Assembly (NCBI GenBank): GCA_039621445.1
Contig: CP154957.1
Span: 7,909,000 to 7,972,999 of the forward strand
Length of the DNA: 64,000 nucleotides
Direction of reading: 5' to 3'
Source of the DNA: Euglena gracilis
Taxonomy: Eukaryota > Euglenida > Euglenophyceae > Euglenales
Shown here: positions 19,691-34,585 of the stretch, piece by piece
How positions within the stretch are numbered: position 1 is the first letter of the stretch
Layout: each line of letters begins with the position of its first letter
Notes under the pieces: generated by a model
The model's input: only the letters and a program-made list of their open reading frames with translations
Told to the model about the DNA's origin: nothing
The model's database searches: none
Position numbers and translations under genes: made by a program

Positions 19691-22600
19691 GTGTGGCATG
19701 CCATACCAGTTGTTCTCAATGTTCAATGTTGTTCAGTCAGTTGTTCAGTGTTTGGAATGTTCTTAAATTTATTGGACTTTTTTTCCCCCAGTAAGTCCAA
19801 TTGGAATGATGTTTTTGTTCAAGCCTGGACCTCGGCGGGTCAAGGGAAAAATGCCCAGAAGGACCCAGAAAGAGACCTTTTTGTGCCAAAAATGCAATGG
19901 AACGGCCTGAAAGAGGTCATTTTCCCCCGTGACCCCCCCCCAGGCTGTTTTTTAAGGTAGGGACTTAGATGTCCGGATGTTATTTTTTCCTATGACAGTA
20001 TCTACAAACCATTTTGGAAAATGACATATTTCATTTTTATTTATTTTTGGTCCCCCAGACGTCGGCTTCAGGTACGCCAGTTCGGGCAGAAATTTCCCGC
20101 CTGGTGCTTGGCCTTGTGGCGATTTTTGGCTAGAGCATGAAGGCGTGGCTCTCCTGTACTGCACTCCTCTGGTGCACATGGTGCCGACCCCACCCCGGGG
20201 GGGGTGGTGCCTGCCTGGGCAGGCACCCCAAGGCACTCCCGATCCGACCCCCCCCTCCGGAGGGGGGGGGTAGGGCACACGGCCAAAAGTGCCCTAGCAC
20301 AGACCCTGGCGCCGAAGGCGCCGGGGAGCCAAAACTGGCCTATTTTCAAAGAAATGTGCCTGGACGCAGGCCGAAATCCAACGGGGTAGTGGCTGCCTGG
20401 GCAGGCACCCCAAGGCACTCCGGACCCCCCCCCCCCCGGGGTTGGTAAAAAACAGCCTGCCCCCCCCCCCCCCCCTTGACCCCGTGGCCCGCTCCTCTCC
20501 CTAAGAGTTGAAAAAAAACTGTGTATTGAAGTTGACAAAGGCATTGCTGCAAAGCCAATTGACCTTGGCTTTGCCCATTTCGTTTCTTTCGCAAATTCTT
20601 TGCATGGGAATTTCAAGCCCTGTGGAGAGGCGCAAATAGGAATTTCAGGACAATTCTTGGTGGCAAATTCAGTTTATTGTGAACATGCAAAAATACATTC
20701 ATAACGGTTGGTATTTGAGCAAAAAAAGTTAAAATTCAAAAGGGCAAACAGTTCGGAAGGTTTCATGCAGTTGTGGAAAATTACCCAAACTAATATTCAA
20801 ACTCATTGAAATTTTTGGTAATTTGGGCTCTTTTTGGGTGGGTTTCAGCCATTTTTGGGCAGTTTTCATGTTAGCTGTGATATTGCATTGGTCCTTCGGG
20901 GTTTTGCTAAATTTGGGTGATTGCCCAGTTTTGGTAAAATTGGGAGGGGACTGAACTGGGAATATAATTGAATGCAGTTTAGTTAATTTATGCAGTTTTT
21001 TTATTCTGTTGATTCCATCTCTCTTCAGGATACTACAAGGAAGCGAACGGCGTCATTGCTTCTTTTGGTGGAATGCAGGAGATTGAGAAGGTGATAAGTT
21101 GAAGCTGGATGTCGCTGATTTTTTTTTTTGGAATTCGTCAGTTCAGGGTCATCACCCCCCCCCCCCTTAGTTGCACTGAGGCTTCTTGAATGTTTATGGC
21201 CGGCGCTATCTTCACTTCCGGCCCAGTTGTGTGGTGAGTGGCCAGGGACTCCTGACACCAGTACTCTTTTGTTGCTCCCCCTGGCAATCACCCCCTCCCC
21301 CCCGGGTGGGGTCGGCTGTTTTGGGATTCAAGGAAATTGACAACAAAGGAAAAGAATAATGGGCACCAGACACACAGGAGCAGTGGAAGAATTTGAATTC
21401 GACCGACCACAGTCTCATGCCATTTGTTTCCTGCTTATTGCATGTGTAACACTGCTGTGGGTCAATCAAAGACGCCTTAATTCTGAAAAAAATGAGCAAA
21501 GAATGGCAAGGGCATTGATCAACATGTGCCATGCACCATTTTGCATTCCGGTGATGTCTTGGCTGAGTTGGACCAGCCTGCAGCTTCGGCACAGGTGCAG
21601 CAATGACGGTTAGATTGTTCATTTTCGAAATTCCTTTGCAGCGAGAAAGGTTCTAGATGTGCCCGACTTGGCGCATGCCATCTCAATTCTGAAGAAATCG
21701 AGTAACCATTCAGAAAGGTTATTCAGGCCATGAATATCAGTAATTCAACAGCATCACATTGTCCAAATGGTGTGAAATTGCTCAGCGTCAAAACTGGCAC
21801 ACCTAGCACTTACAGACAACACGTATACACCAATACCCATGGACGCAACAGCCAGTGTGCACAACCCACCTCACCTGTTTGACAGACAGGAACACAATCT
21901 GCCACTCTGTCCGCATCACACAGCTCGTTAGGATAATTAGTTTGAAGCCCTTGTGTTTTCTAATGATCATTGCGAGGTGTGCAACTAACATATGTCCTTT
22001 TTCTCAAGTGCAGGTGTTGATTTTCAGGATTTTCAGAAAAGTCATTTTGCTCAAATGCCCACATAGACGAAGATAACATCTTTAAGTGCGAGTTTGGTCG
22101 CCATGGGGGTCCGGACCGACCCGGGGCTTTGCCCCAAATGTTTTTTTTTTGCCTTTTGCACAATCCCACCCCCCCTCAAAAGTGCCCACATTGGCACTTT
22201 TGGACTGCTGGGGGGTCAGAAATTTTTGGCCCGGCACGTCGCGCGGAGCCGAAAATTGGTCACCTGGACTGCACCGCTGTTTAGGTGGGGGGATGTCCCC
22301 ACCCTTCCGATTCGAAGATGGGGTCAGCTGAGTCTCCCCAGAAGGAAATGCTCAGCACCACAGAACAAATGCCCCCCCCCCCCCCCGTGTTGTTGACCAG
22401 GTCACATTGGACCTACCAGAGGAGGGTCAATGGGGGGGGGGCAGGGTTCGATGTAATGGCAGGTGGGGGGGTCAGACCCCCCCTCCAGTCCCTCCCATGT
22501 GTGGTATTTTGCCTTATTGGCATCGCTTGTCTTTCAGAGCCGCAACACTGTCGGCCGCATGCTGCCCTACTATTTCCGACCTCAAGACCCGCTGTCCCAT

Positions 22601-25600
22601 CCCATCTTCGGCGACAAGACGCCCACCCGCAATCTTTTGGTGAGGGTGTGCACATCATTTTCTCCAGCATTAGAACGGACAAAAGGCCTGTATGGTCCCA
22701 TCCTGTCTTCAACACTTCTACCAACTTAAAACCAACCAAATTCTGAATTCCCCGGTTGAAAAAATTCTTTCGAAATTTCAGATTTTCCTCCCCGATTAGG
22801 AACTATGTCGGAATTGTCGCCCCGAGCTGGAGATATTTTTTCCCCCTTCGCCACAATGGACAATGAAGGTTAAAAGAAGATATTGCGGAATCCTGAACCG
22901 AGTGTCAGACCACTTTTTTTGAATGGAATTCTTAAACAAAGGAGTCACATTGCACACTGGAGGAAGACCCTGCTGGCCCCCCGCCAAATGCTGGGGGCCA
23001 GCCCCACCACCATAAACCCCCTGCCCAGTGGGGACCGAAGTGTAATTTTCAAGATTTTAAAGGTATTTTTAAGGCATTTTTCTAGGTTTTCTTTAGGTTT
23101 TTTCAAGCCTCCATTTTTATTTATTTTTATTCTATTTTTAAGGACTCTATTTTTCAAGGGAAGCCCAAGGGCCATCCGGGAAGGGAACGTGGCCCAAAAT
23201 AAAAACGGATGAAGACCACCCTTTTTTTCGAGTTTATGTGGATGGACAATGTTCCAGCAATGCTAGAAATCATCCCCCCCCCAGAAGTTGGCTTGCTTTC
23301 ACCGCGATTTTGCGATTTTTCATTTTCTGCTCGAATTTCAAGAATTTTGTCAAGGTGTTTTTTTTCGAATTTTTTAAGGTTCTTTTCCAAAAAATTTTAC
23401 GCATTTTGGCCAACATTTTCGAGACATTTTTTAGAGGTTTTTTAAGGCGGCTTAAAAATACCCCCTGCTGCCCACTCACTCCCCTGCCGGCAACTAAGTT
23501 GGGGAGTTAGTGCGCTTATGCAAGAGAGTAGTAATGGGACTGAGCTTTAATTACAACCACATTGCACACTATTGTTTTTCCATCCTTTATTCGCTGCTTT
23601 GCATGTGTGATGTTTTGGGGTTCGACTTAGTGAATGTCATGCCTGAGTGCATTACCCAGTTCAAAGATGCAAGTTTCCACCTCGTTCTGACTTGCTTGAA
23701 GTTGCTTAAAGTTCTCCAAGAGTCTTTCAGACATGTCCTGGAAAATACAATACAAACACAAGTTACAAGGCTTGAACCACATTGTGTGTAAATAAATTTG
23801 TTGCATGGGTAAACATTTTTCTGAGGAAACATTTTTTAAAAAATGAATTTCTTGTACCCGCGGGGGGGGGGGGTTCCAGCTTGCGCCTCCCAGCCGGGCT
23901 GTGGACCTCCCTCTGGCGGGGGTCCGCTGAACTAAAGTTCGAGCCAGCCTGGTGAACGGGCTGGACCGAAAAAATTTTGCTGAAATTTTGGAAAAGGGGG
24001 TCAAAATGGCCAAAAATGGCATTTTTGGGTGATATTTGGGCATTCACCGCAAAAAATGCCAACCCAGCTGAAAAATGCCAACCCAGCTGGATTGGGGCTT
24101 TTTGGGTGCATTTTTTGGGTCCCCGCCGGGTCCAGCTGCAAGCCCCCCCCCCCCCCCGGACCCCCACCCCCAGAGTGAGGTCCAGTTCCAGCCAGCACCT
24201 TTTTCCAGCCCGTCCACGGGACCCCCCGGTCCTTACCCCCCCTTTGCTCAACGACCACCCCTAAAGACCGACGACCCCCGGTTGGGGGTTGTAGGTCAGG
24301 GGGTGTGTGCCTAGGGAGCTGGGGGTTGTACGTGACCTAGGGCAAATACGCTTTTTTTGGCACCTGGTCGGACGACCCCCCCCCCCCCCAGTCGGGGGGT
24401 GCAGGTCAGGGGGTGATAGACCCCCCCCCTAAAACTGTGAAAAAATAAGACCCCAAAATGGGTGTTTTTTGTCCATTTTGTGTGTGTGTGTGTGTGTGCT
24501 AAATTTGGCATTTTTTGGGGACAATTTGTGCTCATTGCCAAAGATCCTGTTTTGACCCTCCCGCAGGAAGGTTTTTTTTTTGGCCGAATTCTTTGGCAAG
24601 AAATCCAATGAGTAACCCCCCCCCCCCCAAATAACCAGGCCGGGTGCCCAGTTATTGGAACCATCTTTTTGGTCCTCCCCCCTGCCCAGTTATTTGGGCA
24701 CAACCTGTTTTCATTGGAAATGCCCATCACAGGCCTTTTCCAATGAGTGACACATCTTCTGATACCAATTCGATCCCACTCTGGTTCCCATTGTGCCTGT
24801 TGTTCCTCCAACCCCCAAGCCTGCCGCGAGAGTTACTTGCCAGGCCACCGTTGTGGAGTATTTTGTCTTCGCTAACCTGGACAGGGTGCCCAGCTATTGA
24901 TCTTTTTTTGGCCTGCCGCCTGCCCAGTTATTTGGGCACTGCCCACGCAAAGGGCCCTGCTCAGTTGTTTGGGGGGGTTTAGACGTCCCAAAACAGAAGA
25001 CCCCCATGGGGGACCCCTCTTTTCAGAAACGGACCCAAAAAGTTGACCCAGGGTTTTATTTTTTGGGGGCGTTTAGGAACCTGGTCTGTGGGACAGGGGA
25101 GGTGCAGGTAATTGCTGACTTGAGACAACTGGGGGGTTGCAGTTTTTTGGGTAATTAAATTCAGCCACAGCATTGGCGATCGAAGTGGACTTTTGAGTGA
25201 CGGAAGCTGCTCACTTGCTCCCTCTCCTCCTATGTACAGGCTCTGGATATTTTAACCGGTTGCTTGAGCGGCCAGAGGAATGGTTTCCCGAGTCGGAAGG
25301 GGCACCTCTGCGTTCTGGCTCCGCAGGTAACGAAGAGGAGGAGACCAGCCACGGCTCTTGCGGAAACCAGCCCCCACGCCCCTGAGCTGCCTCTCGGCCC
25401 CTCAGGCACCAACACAGAGAGTGCCTCTGCCATGGGTGTGGTCCCCTTGCTCACTGTCTCCAAATTCGGGTTGAAGGATGGTGCAGCCCAGGGAAGGTGA
25501 TGCCTGCGAGCCCAGCCAGCGTATGATGCACATGGAAGAGGGCGTGTGTTGTGCTCGGGCTTCTTTTTAAGGAAGGTCTCACCCACCTGGGGGGGGGGTG

Positions 25601-27856
25601 AGTGCCATTGGCAGGAAGGGGGGGGGTAGGGCATTTTTGACTCCCCACGTTTTGGGGTGGATAGTGCCATATGGCGCATCTTTTCCCTTTGGACAACCAG
25701 GCTTCTTTTTTTTCCACAAGCGGAGGCTTTGTGCTTTGTTGTGGCCTGCCCAAAGCAGGCAGCCCCCCCCCCCCTGAGGGGGGCACCTTCGGTGCGGCTG
25801 ATTGAGGTGCGGGGTGCGCTTTTTTTTTGGTATTTCAGCTTGAATGCCTTCAGGCGAACCGTTTGAATGACCACCACGCAGCATTGAGCACTGTGCACTC
25901 ACTCGAAGGTTAATTGTGCTGTAAGGTTTTTCCTGTTGATTCTTTTCTATTGCAGTGTGGGGAGAGGCGGATTCAAACCATCACTTTTTGCATTTTTCAA
26001 ATCTTTGGATAACAATAAGAATGATAAACGTCAGATATCTTTGGTTTTCCCCTCGTATTTCTGTTTTTAGTTTATCCCACCTGTTTCTGGGGGGGGGTCC
26101 AGTTCGGGTTGAACCCAAACCAGCAGAGTGATCAGGGGGGGGTATTTTTAAGGCGTAAATTTTGAAACATTTTTCAGGGGTTTTAAAGCATTTCCAAAAT
26201 TTCAAGGTGTCTCAAGGTGTTTCAAGGGTCCAAAATTTAAGTCAAAAGCCCCATTTTTTTGGATAGACAGTGTTCCAGCGATGCCAGAAATCATTTGGAG
26301 TTGGCTTGCTTTTTTTTGCCGAGATTTTCGAATTCATTTTCGGCTCAAATTTCGAAAATTTTCCCAGAATTTTTTTTGGCATTTTAAGGTTTTTAAAGGT
26401 TTTTTGAGGCATTTTGGCCAATACTTTTAAGGTTTTTTTTAAAGGTTCTTTGAGGTTTTTAAGGCGCCTAATACCCCCTGACAGCGATCTGTTGAACCTG
26501 CAGGTTTCTTTGCCTTGCAGGAGTTTTTGCGGCTCACTCATGCTGTATTGGAGAGAGCTGCTGTAACAAAATTTTTAGATCCTCCTCATTTTTCCATCAA
26601 ATGCAGTTTGAGAAGCCAACAATTTTGGAGCCAGGGGTTTTCTGAAGCCGGAGGGCACCCCATCCCCCGGGGGGGGTCCAGCCAGCCAGCAGCTCAAATC
26701 CAGTCAGCAGCCCAAATTCGGGCTGGGAGCCCCCACCCCCCCCGGGGGGGGGGCCAGTGAAAAACACTTGGGTCCAGCCCGGCCGGGGGCCGGGCCGGCC
26801 TGCCGAAGGCCGGGCCAGCCGGCCGCAGGCAGGCCAGCCAACTGGGCTGGCCAGCTCACCTATCCCTGCATTTTCCCCCCTCATTACAGCTTCCTCCATC
26901 ACAGCCCCCAAGCCTTGATCCAGATCAAATGTCGAAAACGGCAAAAATGTGTTAGAAAATTTTGGTTTTCACCGACCCAGCCCAGCCCAGCCCCCTCCAG
27001 CCCCGGACCCCCCCTCCCCCCCTATCCCCCCGGGGGGGGTCCAGCCAGAAGCTCATTTCCAGCCAGCAGCCTTTTTGCCAGCCGGAGGCTTGATTCCCCC
27101 CGGTGGGGGGGGGGGTCCTTAAGAAAACGCCTGTTTGCAGCTCATTTTGGAACAATAAGGAGCTTGTGTGTTTCCAATCATGAGAGTTTGTCAACTCTGA
27201 GCTGGTACAAATGCGGCATGCCAGGCAAGCCAACAGCAGCAGCAGCAGCAGTAGCAGCAGTCAGACATCAAGGTGGAGCTATGATGTGGAGTGCCTTGGG
27301 GTGGCGGAGACTACCGTGCGCTTCCATGGTTTGGCTGATTTCCAGGTGAGCTGTTTAAGCAGGGATGTCAAATTAGGATGATATTGAAATGGATCTTGCA
27401 GGAATTTCGATTATTTGGTCATCTCATTTTTTAAAAAAAAATCAGAAGGATTGCTTTCGCAGAATCTCAGTAATCCACTGTCCTAGTGCAGGAGGTGCAA
27501 CTCAAACACGTTTTCCCCCCGTTTTTTTTTTTCATTTTTTCGATATTGTCGAAATTCTTCAATTTTCCTTTTTTTTGTTTGTTCCCCGCCCTTTTTTTTT
27601 TTAAAGGGTTCATATATGGTGTCAGCCCCCTCCACCCACTTAATGCCCCCCCCCCCCCGCTGAGGCAGCCCCAGCATTTCAATTCCCCCCATCTGTTCAG
27701 CCACACACCTGACTTACAGCCGACAGCCACACAGCTGGATGTTGTTTGAGTTGGATTGTACCCCATCTGCTTAGTTTGCCTAAGAGTCTTCCCACCCATC
27801 ATTTCAAAAAAAAATTGTGCATAGTTTTCTGTCAACAACAACAACAACAACAACAA

Positions 27857-27904
<48 letters not shown>

Positions 27905-30900
27905 CAACACCAATAGAACCATGTGGTCCGGAATTTTTCTTAGGCGGCGCTAATTGCTCAATTTTTTCCAGTTTTTTGTGCATTTGGGTTGCATTTGGGT
28001 TTCCGTTTACCTCACCCAACGCTTTGTGCTCAAAATTTTCAGAGGTTGACGCCAGCACAAAAATTTGGGGCGTTTTGGGTCTATTTTGGGCATTTTGACA
28101 GAATGGTGATTTTGAAAATTTATGGTCGTTTTGGGGGGGTTTGGAAAACACCCCCCTGGAACGCCCTGGAATTTTGAAAAACAGAAAACAGTGGGAGAAC
28201 ACCTGGCCTCTGGAGCCCCGGTTGTTTGCTGCCGGACCCCCCCCCCCCTCTGAAGGGGGGGTGGCACGGTGTGGCAGGGGAAGAAAAGGCAACCGCCTAA
28301 GCAGCCCGCCCATTCTTGAACCTCTCGTGAGTCCCGAGGTTTCAGTGACTGGGGAGGCGAACAGACAACACTGCGCAAACGATGCTGTAATCTCTGGAAG
28401 AGATGTTTTAGGCGGTTTTGTTTTTGTGAAGAAGAGATGCTGTCCTTGCGGAGGGGACTCGACTGGGAATACCGTCAAAAATGAGGTTAGGCGGTTTACC
28501 GCGCAAAGAAGCGATGATTCTGCGCTGGGGTATGTGGTGTGCATGCTTGCCACAGGTGTCCTGATTGGTTTATATGAACCCCTGCATTCCCCTCCTCGTT
28601 TGGTCAAACCCTGCTTGTGCACTCTCCTCTCCCTGGTTCCCATAAACCTCCACTCAAACCCTGCACAACATGCCAGACAGCATTCAGTTGCAAACTTGGC
28701 AAGCTTGGCAACAAAATCTGTCGTCCATGTCCCCTGCAAAGGTTCACGTCTGCGACTCGTGTCACAAGTGGAGTTTCAAAACTTTGCAAACAAACCAGCA
28801 GATGTCATTTCTAGGATGGTTTCCATCTTCCACCCCCGCCCCAGCGTCCACAAACCTTTTGCTCTTTCTGCCACCCTTAACGCGGCCAGGCGGTTTCCCG
28901 CCTGACTTCTCTGACCTCACAGCTGGTATGCCCTCTCTCCATCTCTCATTAGTTGTGTCTGTGCATCCGTCTCCATCCCAACTGACAAACACACCAAGCC
29001 TCAGTGCTCAAGCGTTGCAAGTCAGTTGTTGGCCTCCTGAACAGGCGCTCTGTATTTTCTTTCAGGCAGATAACCGCCTACGTCGTCCATTGGTCCCCAC
29101 CCAACCCCATGCCTACTCCTCAATGGCGTTTTTAAGTTATTGTGAGGATGGTCAGGCGGTTAACCGCCTAAAACAAAATCGCTGGTGGTGAAAAGACTTT
29201 GTGGGTGTTGGCTCATACCGGATGCTGCGAGTGCAGAGTTTCATAAATCAGTCATTTTTTTTGTTTTTGGGCGTTTTAGCAGGAATCATTTTCTATCCAA
29301 GAGCGTTGGTGAAAGCAAGGATATAAGCGGGTGGCACCTGCCCACGTCGTCAGGGAGTTCTCCAACTGCCATTGGCTATGGTGTTACTGTCCCCCATTGC
29401 AGAAACCCCAGCAGCCAACAGCCTCTGGCCAATGCTGGTCTCAACACAGGAGAGGGGCGGGGCATCACCACCAGGACACCATCATTGTTTCTTATTCACT
29501 CCAGACGGATTCCTGCCCCCACCTAGTCGCCATGCACTCACCACACACACACACACACACACAGACAGCAGGTGGATTCCCTCCCACAAGTGATCAACGA
29601 TTTATATTGTGGTGGACGGTAATCCGTGTACAATTTTTTTGTTTTCAGTTGTAGGCAGTAATCCGCGTACAAGTTTATTCCACGCGGATATCCTCCTAAA
29701 TGTTTAACTCTGTTTGTCTGACACCTTTTGTTTCATTCTAGGCGGTTATCCGCGTACGCTTGTATTATTTATTTGTTTCTCAAATACCGTAAGTAACATA
29801 AACCACCGAGACACAGCCTCGCGTCACACCCATTCAAAGGCAGTGTTTTTCAATTTATTTCAAACAGTTCCAATATACCCCCAAGTCACGCAATCCACAC
29901 ACAATCGAAGTTGTTCAAGCGGATTACCGCGCAAAACCACGTCCAGAAAATTTTGTCCCCAAGGTGCAACGCACCCCTCTGAACCTAAAATTTTGTACCC
30001 TTTTAGGGGGGGTTTCAAAACAGCCAAAAAACGTCAAAAAAAAACGCAAAAATTGGTTGGGCAATTAGCGCCGCCTGAATTTTTTTGGCAACACACTGCT
30101 TTTTTGAATTTCATTTCAGTGAGGGAGCAGCCCCCCCCTTTTTTTTAAGTCTCGAGCAAATGATAGGGTATCTGAACCAGCCGGCATGACCGTCGAACGG
30201 CCACCCGAAATGGCTTACCGTAATTCCCCCTCCCAAACGGAAAGCCCGTGTGGCGTTACATATGCACTGTACACGCATGCACATATATGCATGTATATGT
30301 CCATGCCAATGGGTGTATTTGTGTGTATGTGGGTGGGTAAGGGAATTTCTTAAGCCGGAGGGTACCCTACCCCCCGGGGGGGGGGGTCCAGCCAGCCAGC
30401 AGCTCAAATCCAGCCAGCAGCCCAAATTCGGGCCGGGAGCCCCCCCCCCCCCCGGGGTCGAGTGAAATAAAGTTGGGTCCAGCCCGGCCAGAGGCCGGGC
30501 CAGCCGGCCGCAGGCTGGCCAGCCAACTGAGCTGCCCAGCTCACTTATCCTTGCATTTTTCCCCCTCATCACAGCCCCTCCACCACAACCCCCCAGCCTT
30601 GATCTAGCTCCACCCATTAAAATGTCGAAAATGGCAAAAATGTGTTAGAAAGTTTTGGTTTTCTCGACCCAGCCCAGCCCAGCCCCCTCCACCCCCGGAC
30701 CTCCCCCCCCTCCCCCCCCCCCCCCCCCGGGGGGGGTCCGGCCAGCAGCTCAAATCCAGCCAGCAGCCTTTTTGCCAGCCGGAGGCTGGACCCCCCCCCC
30801 CGGGGGGGGGTCCTTAAGAAATTCCCTGGTGTGGGTGTGAGTGGGTGTGTCGCCCCAACCACCAAGAGAAGGCAGTCCGGTGGTTGCATCGTCGCCCTCA

Positions 30901-33900
30901 CAATGCATAGACGTGCCTGCCAGTTGGGAATATGTTTGTTGAAATCTTGGCCTGGTGAGTCCAGTTTGCTGGGGCGTTGATAGTGCAAAGAAAATGCCTG
31001 GGGCTGAAACCCCCAGGACACACACACACAAGCACACGCGCGTGCCCACGCGCGCACACTCACCCACACCCCCACGCACTTTTCGGTCCTTTTCGGCACA
31101 CAAATACATCCATGGGCTTACCTTTGGCATGCCGATTTTCCCATATGCATCTGTCAGTTTCTCCCGCATTTCGATACTTTTGGCCAACATTAATCAAATG
31201 CACAGGCAAAAAGCTATTTTGTACCAAATATGATTTGCTTTGTAGCGCAACCTTGGGAGGGCTTTATATTACAAGTGTCGAAATTGCACACTGTGCATTT
31301 TTTTTATTATAAATCTAACTGACACTAACTGTACACTTAACAGTACCCCCCCCTGCCCACAGACCACCCCTATATACCGACCACCCCCAGTCGGGGGTTG
31401 TAGGTAAGGGGGTGCGTACGACCACCCCCCCTGGTCGAGGGTTGTGGGTGACAAGGAAAATTTGTTACGACCACCCTCGGTTAGGGGTTGCAGGTTGTGG
31501 GGTGCGTACGACCCCCCTCCCCCCCGGTCGGCGGTTGTTGGAACCCGGCCGGTGGGCAAGGGGGGGGTGGGTACATACATGCGCACATGGACACATTCAG
31601 GAGTACATACCCCCGCATATGGACACTCACAGATGTCCACACAGACATACAAATGTACATTGATGCATGCACCTTCTTTCTCACCCAGTTCCTGCCGCCG
31701 GAGGGGTACGACCCCAAGAAGTACCAGTTCTTTGCAGGCTTGGGGCTTCAGCTCGAACAGGCTGTCCCAGGGACTCGTGCACTACGGGGCGTCCCACTGC
31801 GATGTTTGAATCAGTCTATTGCTTCAGGGTTTGCAGCCAATCCGAATTTGGCCAACAGAAATCCTAGCAGGGCTAGCTTGACCGGCGCGAAGCGCCAATT
31901 TTTTTTATCCCCACACTGGCCTGCCCATTTTTGGCCAGTTTTGGTTTTTTTTAGGAACAAAATCATCCAAAAATGCATAAAAAACCTCATTTTCACATTG
32001 GCGCGCAGCCCCAGAGGAAAATTGTTTTTCCAGTTGGGGGGACCTGGGACCCCCCCCCCCCGGGGAGGGAGGCGGGTCAAACTAGTCACTATTTTCCCCC
32101 AGTTTTTAGCAAAATGGCAAAATGGCTAGCAAGTGGACCCCCCCCCTCGAGGTGCTTGAGCAATTGCCTGGTCTGAATATTCGTATGAAGTCTGGGTGCT
32201 ACTGATTTAGATCAAACTGCAGATAAAAGAAAATTCTTTTTTTTGTTTCGCAAGCAAGGAATTTCTTAAGCCGCATCCCACCCTACCCTGGGGCTGTGGG
32301 GGGGGCACCCCCCCCCCCCCGGGGGGGGAAGCGGTAATATAGTTTTCGCAACCCGGAAGACCAAACAAGCAACCAAAAAATGGCAAACAATGGCCGTTTT
32401 TGGTGATTCGTTTTCGGTTTCACCAAATTTATTTTTTTTTGCCTGAAAAAAATCCAACCAACCCAGCTGGATTTGGATTTTTTGCTTGTTTTTGGCTGCC
32501 TCTGCTGCTGGGTCCAGCCCTCTCTGGACCCCCACCCTGGGGAGGGGGTTCCAGCCAGCACTTTTTCCAGTCATTTTCGCTAGTTTTGACCATTTCAATT
32601 TACAACGACCACCTCTGGACTTTCCTCAACTCAACAGCTAGATCGCCTTCCATTTCAGGTTCATGGGGAAAAAATGCAGAAAGGGGAAAAAATGCGAAAA
32701 TTTGCGGAAATTGCGGGAAAACTGCAAGTATTAATTTCCCCCTCTTGGTTGGTTGTTAATTTGCATGTTCGACTTGTTGGAAAACCCCGTTATATCCTGT
32801 TGATTCTTCAGTTGGTTGTGCTGGGGGAAAAGAGTTTTTAATTTCTGAAAGAACCACCCTGGTGTGGACCCCGCAGTTGGGGTCCTCATCTCATCTGGAA
32901 AACTTGGCGAAAAATTCGAAGTTTCTCGGCTTTTCTCCCGAACCTCCCTGTTTGTTTCCCCTCCCCTTTGTTTGCTTTGTTTGTTGTTTGCTTTTTTTTG
33001 CAAACAACAAATAAATTTCTGACAACCGACAACCCCTTAACTTGGTGGGGGGAGTTTGGTTTTCAGCATATCTTGTGTGACCAGGGAGTTCTTTAAGGGT
33101 TTTGCAGCCGCCCAAAGAGCAGGTGGGCAGCAACGGATTTTTGTCTTTCAAAAATGGTCAAAAATGTTCGAAAATGGGCCGAATTTGGGCTTTCCAGGGC
33201 AAATTTCGGTAAAAAAAGAAAAAATCGACTTTTTTGAATACTTGGGGGGACCCTGAGGTCTTCTGACTCAAAAGGAAGCCTGGACCCCGGTGAAGGGCGT
33301 TGCCAACGGGTTAGGATTTGGGTTGAGGTGGGATTACGGCTGGGGTTAGCGCAAGGGTTAGGACTGCCACAGTGGGGTCACTGAGCTCTTATCCCTTTAT
33401 TGGCAAGAGCAAAGCTAACCACCAGGAAAGGGGGGAAGAACCCCCCTGGGTGGGTCATGAGAACCCCAGACCCGTTCCCAGAATTTCTTTCCAGCTTTCC
33501 AAATCCCCTCCGTCTGACCCCCAACTCCCTTCCTGGCCTGAGTTATTCAGCCTACAAGGCCACAGCACAAATAACGCGTTGACCCGGAGTCAACCCGCAA
33601 ACACAAATCAAAAGTGCAAAATACGTGGTGGGACAGTGAGGGATTTCTCTCTTTTTATTAACCCAGACAGGTTTCGCTACTTGCTTGTTGTGTGTGCACG
33701 CTTGTGTGTGTGCTTGTTGTGTTGTGTGTGTGTGTGTGTGTGCGTGTGTGTGCGTGCGTGCGTGCGTGCATGCGTGCGTGCGTGCGTGTGTGTCTGTGTG
33801 TCTGATAGCTTGGCCCCCAATGTGCTCGGTTTGCGGCGCATCGCCAGGGCTTCCTGGCACCGGAGAGTCCAAAGTGCAACCTCATGCCACAGAGGCCAAC

Positions 33901-34538
33901 CACGACGAGGATGATGAGATGGAGACACAGGCTGCCGAGCCTCTGCATTCAGCCCGAGGGACTGGGAGGAGGCAACATGTTTTGAAGAAGTTTCGGGCGC
34001 CGTTCGACAATCTGCGGGTTTCTTTTTTTCTCAATAGTCCGCATAAAAATTTTTGTGTTCTTCTTGAATTAAGTTTCCATTGCCACATTCGTATCAGGGA
34101 TTTATTTCCAAACCCAAAAGTTTCAATTTCTTTTTTGGCTTTTTTGCTAAATTTGGTGCCATTTTCTTCAGCCCCAGATCGATCAAACATAACTGTGAAA
34201 ACAAACAACAAAAAGCAAGAATGTGAAAGGTTTCTCCAGTGTCTTTCTGTTCTGTGGATGTTCTGTCCTCAGTTCGGTGATGATTTTTGTTTTTAATTTT
34301 TCTAAAATTTTTCTGTGTTTTCATCTTTTTTCTTATCCCATTTTTGTCGTTGCACACATTGGATTGCGCTGGTTGACGCCCTCTGTGTTGTGTCCGCTGC
34401 CTTTTTTTATGTTTAGCCCCCCCATGAAGGTGCATATGCGCTTGTGTGCATGTGTGCGTGTGTGCGTGCTTGTTGTGTGCACGTGGTGTGTGTGTGCGTG
34501 TGTGCGGTGCGTGTGTGTCCTTTATGTGTGTTTGCTTT

Positions 34539-34585
<47 letters not shown>

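Noticed and set aside
27804-28739. 311-aa minus-strand ORF with poly-Val/Ala
   Set aside because: Starts in the AAC/AGC microsatellite and crosses the left end of the 2.1-kb element; no domain seen.
29546-29568. Possible CRISPR or phage-like array
   Set aside because: Only eukaryotic microsatellites and minisatellites are present; no repeat-spacer structure anywhere in the window.
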